DNA from: Clostridiales bacterium UBA4039
Lineage (GTDB): Bacteria; Bacillota; Clostridia; Lachnospirales; Vallitaleaceae
Reading direction: 5' to 3'
DNA: 64,000 nucleotides
NCBI GenBank assembly: GCA_002382805.1
Contig: DGAD01000032.1
Location: forward strand, 65,354-129,353
Shown here: one piece after another, positions 61,035 to 64,000 of the stretch
How positions within the stretch are numbered: the stretch's first letter is position 1
How the letters are laid out: each line of letters opens with the position of its first letter
Position numbers and translations under genes: made by a program
The notes under the pieces: generated by a model
What the model was told of the DNA's origin: nothing
Database searches by the model: none
The model's input: only the letters and a program-made list of their open reading frames with translations

Positions 61035-62060
61035 ATGAACGTAAACGAATTTTATTTTGACTTGCCGGAGCACTTGATTGCTCAAGAGCCTTTAAAGGAG
61101 CGAACGGCATCTAGACTGATGGTTCTTGACCAAGAAAAAAAGACAATTGAACATAAGAAGTTTCGAGATTTAATAGATTATTTAAATGAAGGCGATTGTT
61201 TGGTTCTTAACAATACGCGTGTACTTCCGGCAAGGCTTATTGGAGAAAAGGCAGATACGGGAGGTAAAGTCGAGTTTTTATTATTAAATAGAAAAAATAA
61301 TAATGAATGGGAAGTGCTCGTAAAACCAGGAAAAAAGGCAAAGGTTGGTGCGCGGATAACTTTTGGTGGTGGTATGTTAAAGGCGGTTGTCCAAGAGGTG
61401 GCTCCTGGCGGTAACCGTATTGTCAAATTTGAGTTCGAAGGCATCTTTGAGGAAGTTCTAGATCGATTGGGAACGATGCCCTTGCCACCCTATATAAAAA
61501 AAGAGCTCGATGATCAAGAGCGCTATCAAACAGTTTTTTCAAAGCATACCGGTTCGGCAGCAGCACCTACGGCAGGCTTGCATTTTACTAATGAATATTT
61601 GGACGCAATTAAACAAAAAGGTGTGCATATTGCGTATGTGACACTGCATGTTGGTTTGGGAACATTTCGTCCGGTCAAAGTGGATAATATCCTAGACCAT
61701 GAAATGCACTCTGAATATTGCTATATTAAAGAAGAAGACGCTCAAGTGATTAATTCGACTAAGGAAAATGGAAAGAAAGTATTTGCGGTGGGGACAACAA
61801 GTCTTCGAACTTTGGAGTCCTTAAGCGATGAACATGGACGGATAGAAGCAAGATCAATGTGGACGGATATTTTTATATATCCGGGGTATACATTTAAAAT
61901 GATCGACGGTCTCATCACCAATTTTCACTTGCCGGAATCAACACTAATCATGTTGGTCTCTGCACTTGCCGGAAAAGACTATGTCTTAAAGGCATATCAA
62001 GAAGCTATACATGAAAAATATCGTTTCTTCAGCTTTGGAGATGCGATGATTATAAAATGA
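61035..62060 (+). CDS. queA: S-adenosylmethionine:tRNA ribosyltransferase-isomerase
   Basis: Enzyme of queuosine synthesis that turns preQ1 in tRNA into epoxyqueuosine, 341 residues, the usual length. Signatures are [16 protein letters not shown] at the N-terminus, [24 protein letters not shown] and [24 protein letters not shown] precedes ATG 61035. Other queuosine genes such as tgt are not in the window. It overlaps the possible ATG at 62057 of the next frame. Confidence 0.96.
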   Translation: MNVNEFYFDLPEHLIAQEPLKERTASRLMVLDQEKKTIEHKKFRDLIDYLNEGDCLVLNNTRVLPARLIGEKADTGGKVEFLLLNRKNNNEWEVLVKPGKKAKVGARITFGGGMLKAVVQEVAPGGNRIVKFEFEGIFEEVLDRLGTMPLPPYIKKELDDQERYQTVFSKHTGSAAAPTAGLHFTNEYLDAIKQKGVHIAYVTLHVGLGTFRPVKVDNILDHEMHSEYCYIKEEDAQVINSTKENGKKVFAVGTTSLRTLESLSDEHGRIEARSMWTDIFIYPGYTFKMIDGLITNFHLPESTLIMLVSALAGKDYVLKAYQEAIHEKYRFFSFGDAMIIK

Positions 62061-62068
62061 GGTATAAA

Positions 62069-62662
62069 ATGAAAAAAATAATGGCAGAAGTATTGGAATA
62101 TGTAAAAATTATTATTATTGCATTGCTAATTACAAACTTTCTTAATGTGTTTGTGTTTAGTTTATCGGAAGTTAGACAATCATCCATGGAGACGACACTC
62201 ATGGAAAATGATCAACTCGTTGTTGAGCGTTTGTCGTATAGTTTTGGCGAACCAAAGCGTGGGGATATTATTGTGTTTATTGACGAGCTTGAAGTCAAAA
62301 ATACAATTCCAGCAAGAATTAAACGATTATATGAAGATATGCTGTCAAAAATTCGCCAAAAAGACGGACATTTACGCTTAGTTAAACGGGTTATCGGGCT
62401 GCCAGGCGACGAAATCAATATAGAAGATGGCTATGTGTTTGTTAATGGACAACGTCTGGAAGAGGAATATTTATCTGTACCTACAAATGCAAAAACTTTG
62501 GATTATCCTTTGCTGGTTGAAGAAGATCATTATTTTGTATTAGGGGATAATAGAACAGTAAGCCTAGACAGTCGAGATTTTGGAAGTGTTCCTATCGAAA
62601 AGATTGAAGGACGTGTAATGTTTCGCTTCTGGCCGCTCAACAAAATGGGACTATTAAAATAA
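62069..62662 (+). CDS. lepB: Signal peptidase I
   Basis: Membrane-bound serine protease of 197 residues that removes signal peptides from exported proteins. One N-terminal membrane helix (about 12-32) is followed by the catalytic Ser39 in RQSSMETTL and the catalytic Lys106 in RLVKRVIGLPGDEI. The later box GDNRTVSLDSRDFG is also typical. ATG 62069 is chosen because GAGGT lies just upstream; the ATG at 62057, which overlaps the queA stop, has no ribosome site. The exported amidase, the lipoprotein and other secreted proteins of the window are among potential substrates only in general terms. Confidence 0.93.
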   Translation: MKKIMAEVLEYVKIIIIALLITNFLNVFVFSLSEVRQSSMETTLMENDQLVVERLSYSFGEPKRGDIIVFIDELEVKNTIPARIKRLYEDMLSKIRQKDGHLRLVKRVIGLPGDEINIEDGYVFVNGQRLEEEYLSVPTNAKTLDYPLLVEEDHYFVLGDNRTVSLDSRDFGSVPIEKIEGRVMFRFWPLNKMGLLK

Positions 62663-62683
62663 AGCACAGAAAGAAGAGAGAAT

Positions 62684-63613
62684 ATGCTATTAAAAAATAA
62701 ACTTTCTCTATTGGGAATTGTTATTTCAGTGTCAAGTTTAATCATCTATCTATTGTTGCATGTGCTGGCATTAAAGGATATGGGGTTGCTCTTATTTATT
62801 TTTGGAGCGGTGGCTCTTGTGAGTCACCAAACCACTATTTGGTGGATTTTTTATCGATTTGCAGTAACAAGGCAACGGATGAAAAACCGCTTACAGTTTA
62901 TGCACCAAGTGGCGCTGGGTGTTACGTTTGGATTCACTTTTTTATATATTGGAGTCAACGTTTTATGGGGAATGGGGCTTTATGAGAAGACAGATGATTG
63001 GCAAACACTCCTTATCGTTCTTCTTATGGCGGTATACATTCTTTATCAGGAAAATAATACGCACAATTTGATCTCATTGAATTTACATAAAAAAGTCAAT
63101 CAGTCAAAAAAAGCGATGAATCAATACATCGGGTTTGCACTGAATTGGCTAATGATCAATATTTTGTGGAATTCCATAGGGCTTTCCAAAGGATTACCTG
63201 TTTTTGCTTTTATATATGTATTTCTAATCTTAGTTCAAAATAGTTTGAATTATACGACTTTGGGACAAAGTCGATATTGGAATTTTACGTATGAAGTGGT
63301 ACTTTTAATACATCTTTATTGTGTTGCAATACAAAATGGATGGATGGCATTGTTTGCGGTTACGGTAGTATTATCCATAGTGCTGTTTCTTCGACAGTGG
63401 CGTTGGCTTAATTATAAGAGGCGAAGTAAAATCATTGGTGTATGTATGATAGTACTTGCAAATAGTATTCTTGTATTTATGATGCGTGACGGACTTTTTT
63501 TCCAAGAGTCGTTATCCTATTTAATTCCATTTCCATTTATTTTATACTTGATTATATTAGCAATTGTATATATAATAAACGAGCCGTCTTTTTATAAGCG
63601 GCTCACCAATTAA
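62684..63613 (+). CDS. Polytopic membrane protein of unknown function
   Basis: A 309-residue protein with about nine or ten hydrophobic segments and only short loops, with one longer basic stretch (SLNLHKKVNQSKKAMN, near residue 130). No family is recognised. The start at ATG 62684 follows AGAAGAGAG, 21 bases after lepB, so it may be co-transcribed with queA and lepB. A promoter-like sequence for rnpB lies in its last codons. Confidence 0.75.
   Translation: MLLKNKLSLLGIVISVSSLIIYLLLHVLALKDMGLLLFIFGAVALVSHQTTIWWIFYRFAVTRQRMKNRLQFMHQVALGVTFGFTFLYIGVNVLWGMGLYEKTDDWQTLLIVLLMAVYILYQENNTHNLISLNLHKKVNQSKKAMNQYIGFALNWLMINILWNSIGLSKGLPVFAFIYVFLILVQNSLNYTTLGQSRYWNFTYEVVLLIHLYCVAIQNGWMALFAVTVVLSIVLFLRQWRWLNYKRRSKIIGVCMIVLANSILVFMMRDGLFFQESLSYLIPFPFILYLIILAIVYIINEPSFYKRLTN
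63548..63576 (+). promoter_or_regulatory. Possible promoter of rnpB
   Basis: TTGATT 63548-63553, 17-base spacer, TATAAT 63571-63576. The predicted start near 63583 is about 44 bases before the P1 helix, so processing or another start would be needed. GAGCCG/CGGCTC (63581-63604) forms a small hairpin between them. Confidence 0.45.
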
Positions 63614-63626
63614 TAAAAAACTACAT

Positions 63627-63959
63627 TATGACCAAGCTAGACGATCGCGCCGCAAGGTGAGGAAAGTCCGAGCTCCATAGGGCAGGGTGCCAGATAACGT
63701 CTGGTGGAGGCGACTCTAAGGATAGTGCAACAGAAATAAACCGCCGTAAGGTAAGGGTGGAAAGGCGAGGTAAGAGCTCACCGCTTGTTTGGTAACAAAC
63801 AGGGCAAATGTAAACCCCACTTGGAGCAAGACCGTAAAGAACAAACGAAAGTTAACAGCTGCCCGCTGTGTTCTTGGTTGGTCGCTTGATCCTATTGGTG
63901 ACAATAGGGCTAGATAGATGATCGTTCACGACAGAACTCGGCTTATCGGCTTGGTCATA
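63627..63959 (+). ncRNA. rnpB: RNase P RNA
   Basis: Catalytic RNA of RNase P, which trims the 5' end of tRNA precursors. The P1 helix is closed by TATGACCAAGC (63627-63637) and GCTTGGTCATA (63949-63959). Conserved parts are GAGGAAAGTCCGAGCTCC near 63659, AAATAAACCGCC and GTGGAAAGGCG in the middle, and ACAGAACTCGGCTTA near the 3' end. The layout fits the ancestral type A form, which is usual in Clostridia. About 333 bases long. Confidence 0.95.
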
Positions 63960-63979
63960 TTAATGGTAAGTGTTTTATC

Positions 63980-64000
63980 AAGGGGCTGTCGCACTAACGT
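63980..64000 (+). terminator. Probable terminator of rnpB, cut by the window end
   Basis: AAGGGGCTGTCGCAC followed by TAACGT at the very end looks like the 5' arm of a hairpin; the other arm lies outside the window. Confidence 0.35.

Noticed and set aside
1..64000. CRISPR arrays, insertion sequences, prophage genes, tRNA genes
   Set aside because: I looked for regular spaced repeats, transposase or integrase motifs, phage structural proteins and cloverleaf sequences with TTCGA-type loops, and found none that were convincing.

Overview
The window is a 64 kb stretch of an AT-rich, low-GC Gram-positive chromosome. It most likely comes from an anaerobic member of the class Clostridia, perhaps a Lachnospirales or Vallitalea-like lineage (inference). 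Supporting signs are two T-box leaders on aminoacyl-tRNA synthetase operons, strong AGGAGG-type ribosome binding sites, a sufCBDSU operon, a rubredoxin-like protein, a giant 2-hydroxyacyl-CoA dehydratase activase, an aldo/keto reductase with a clostridial ferredoxin tail, a GGGtGRT/IscU-like pair and an RNase P RNA that looks like type A. I saw no prophage, insertion sequence, CRISPR array or tRNA gene; the window reads as backbone with a few accessory operons.

Layout. 1-2.7 kb: end of a CitA/DcuS-type sensor kinase, its response regulator, and a closely spaced UbiA-family prenyltransferase. 2.7-6.2 kb: T-box-controlled hisS-aspS. 6.2-10 kb: aldo/keto reductase, RseC-like membrane protein, secreted cell-wall amidase. 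10-15.1 kb: sufCBDSU behind a sigma-A promoter with a Fur-like box. 15.1-21 kb: two envelope proteins, an 827-residue CoA-disulfide-reductase/rhodanese/TusA/DsrE fusion, a degenerate nucleotidyltransferase-like small protein, a flavodoxin and a rubredoxin-like protein. 21-23.3 kb: dinB and a convergent nucleoid-associated protein. 23.4-26 kb: small membrane proteins around a MocR-type regulator lacking the PLP lysine. 26-33.9 kb: pseudo-receiver/zinc-ribbon protein, HD hydrolase, giant activase, era, TPR-GGDEF protein. 34-38.5 kb: cyclophilin, histidine phosphatase, GGGtGRT/IscU-like pair, ferredoxin-tailed aldo/keto reductase. 38.5-44.5 kb: gltBD (minus strand). 44.9-49.5 kb: an unknown exported protein and T-box-controlled pheST. 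49.6-59.6 kb: a sugar-type ABC operon. 59.6-60.9 kb: AraC-type regulator. 61-64 kb: queA, signal peptidase I, an unknown membrane protein and rnpB.

How the parts fit. Iron-sulfur and sulfur handling recurs (SUF, the fusion protein, the IscU-like/GGGtGRT pair, glutamate synthase, the activase), as expected for an anaerobe. The most interesting accessory locus is 49.6-59.6 kb. A DeoR regulator, an M42 peptidase-like protein and a BtpA/SgcQ-like protein have the make-up and sizes of the E. coli sgcR-sgcX-sgcQ set. Here they are joined to an FGGY kinase, a complete RbsABC-type importer and a HAD phosphatase instead of a PTS. A 20-bp-period triple direct repeat overlaps the -10 of the operon promoter and is a good candidate operator.
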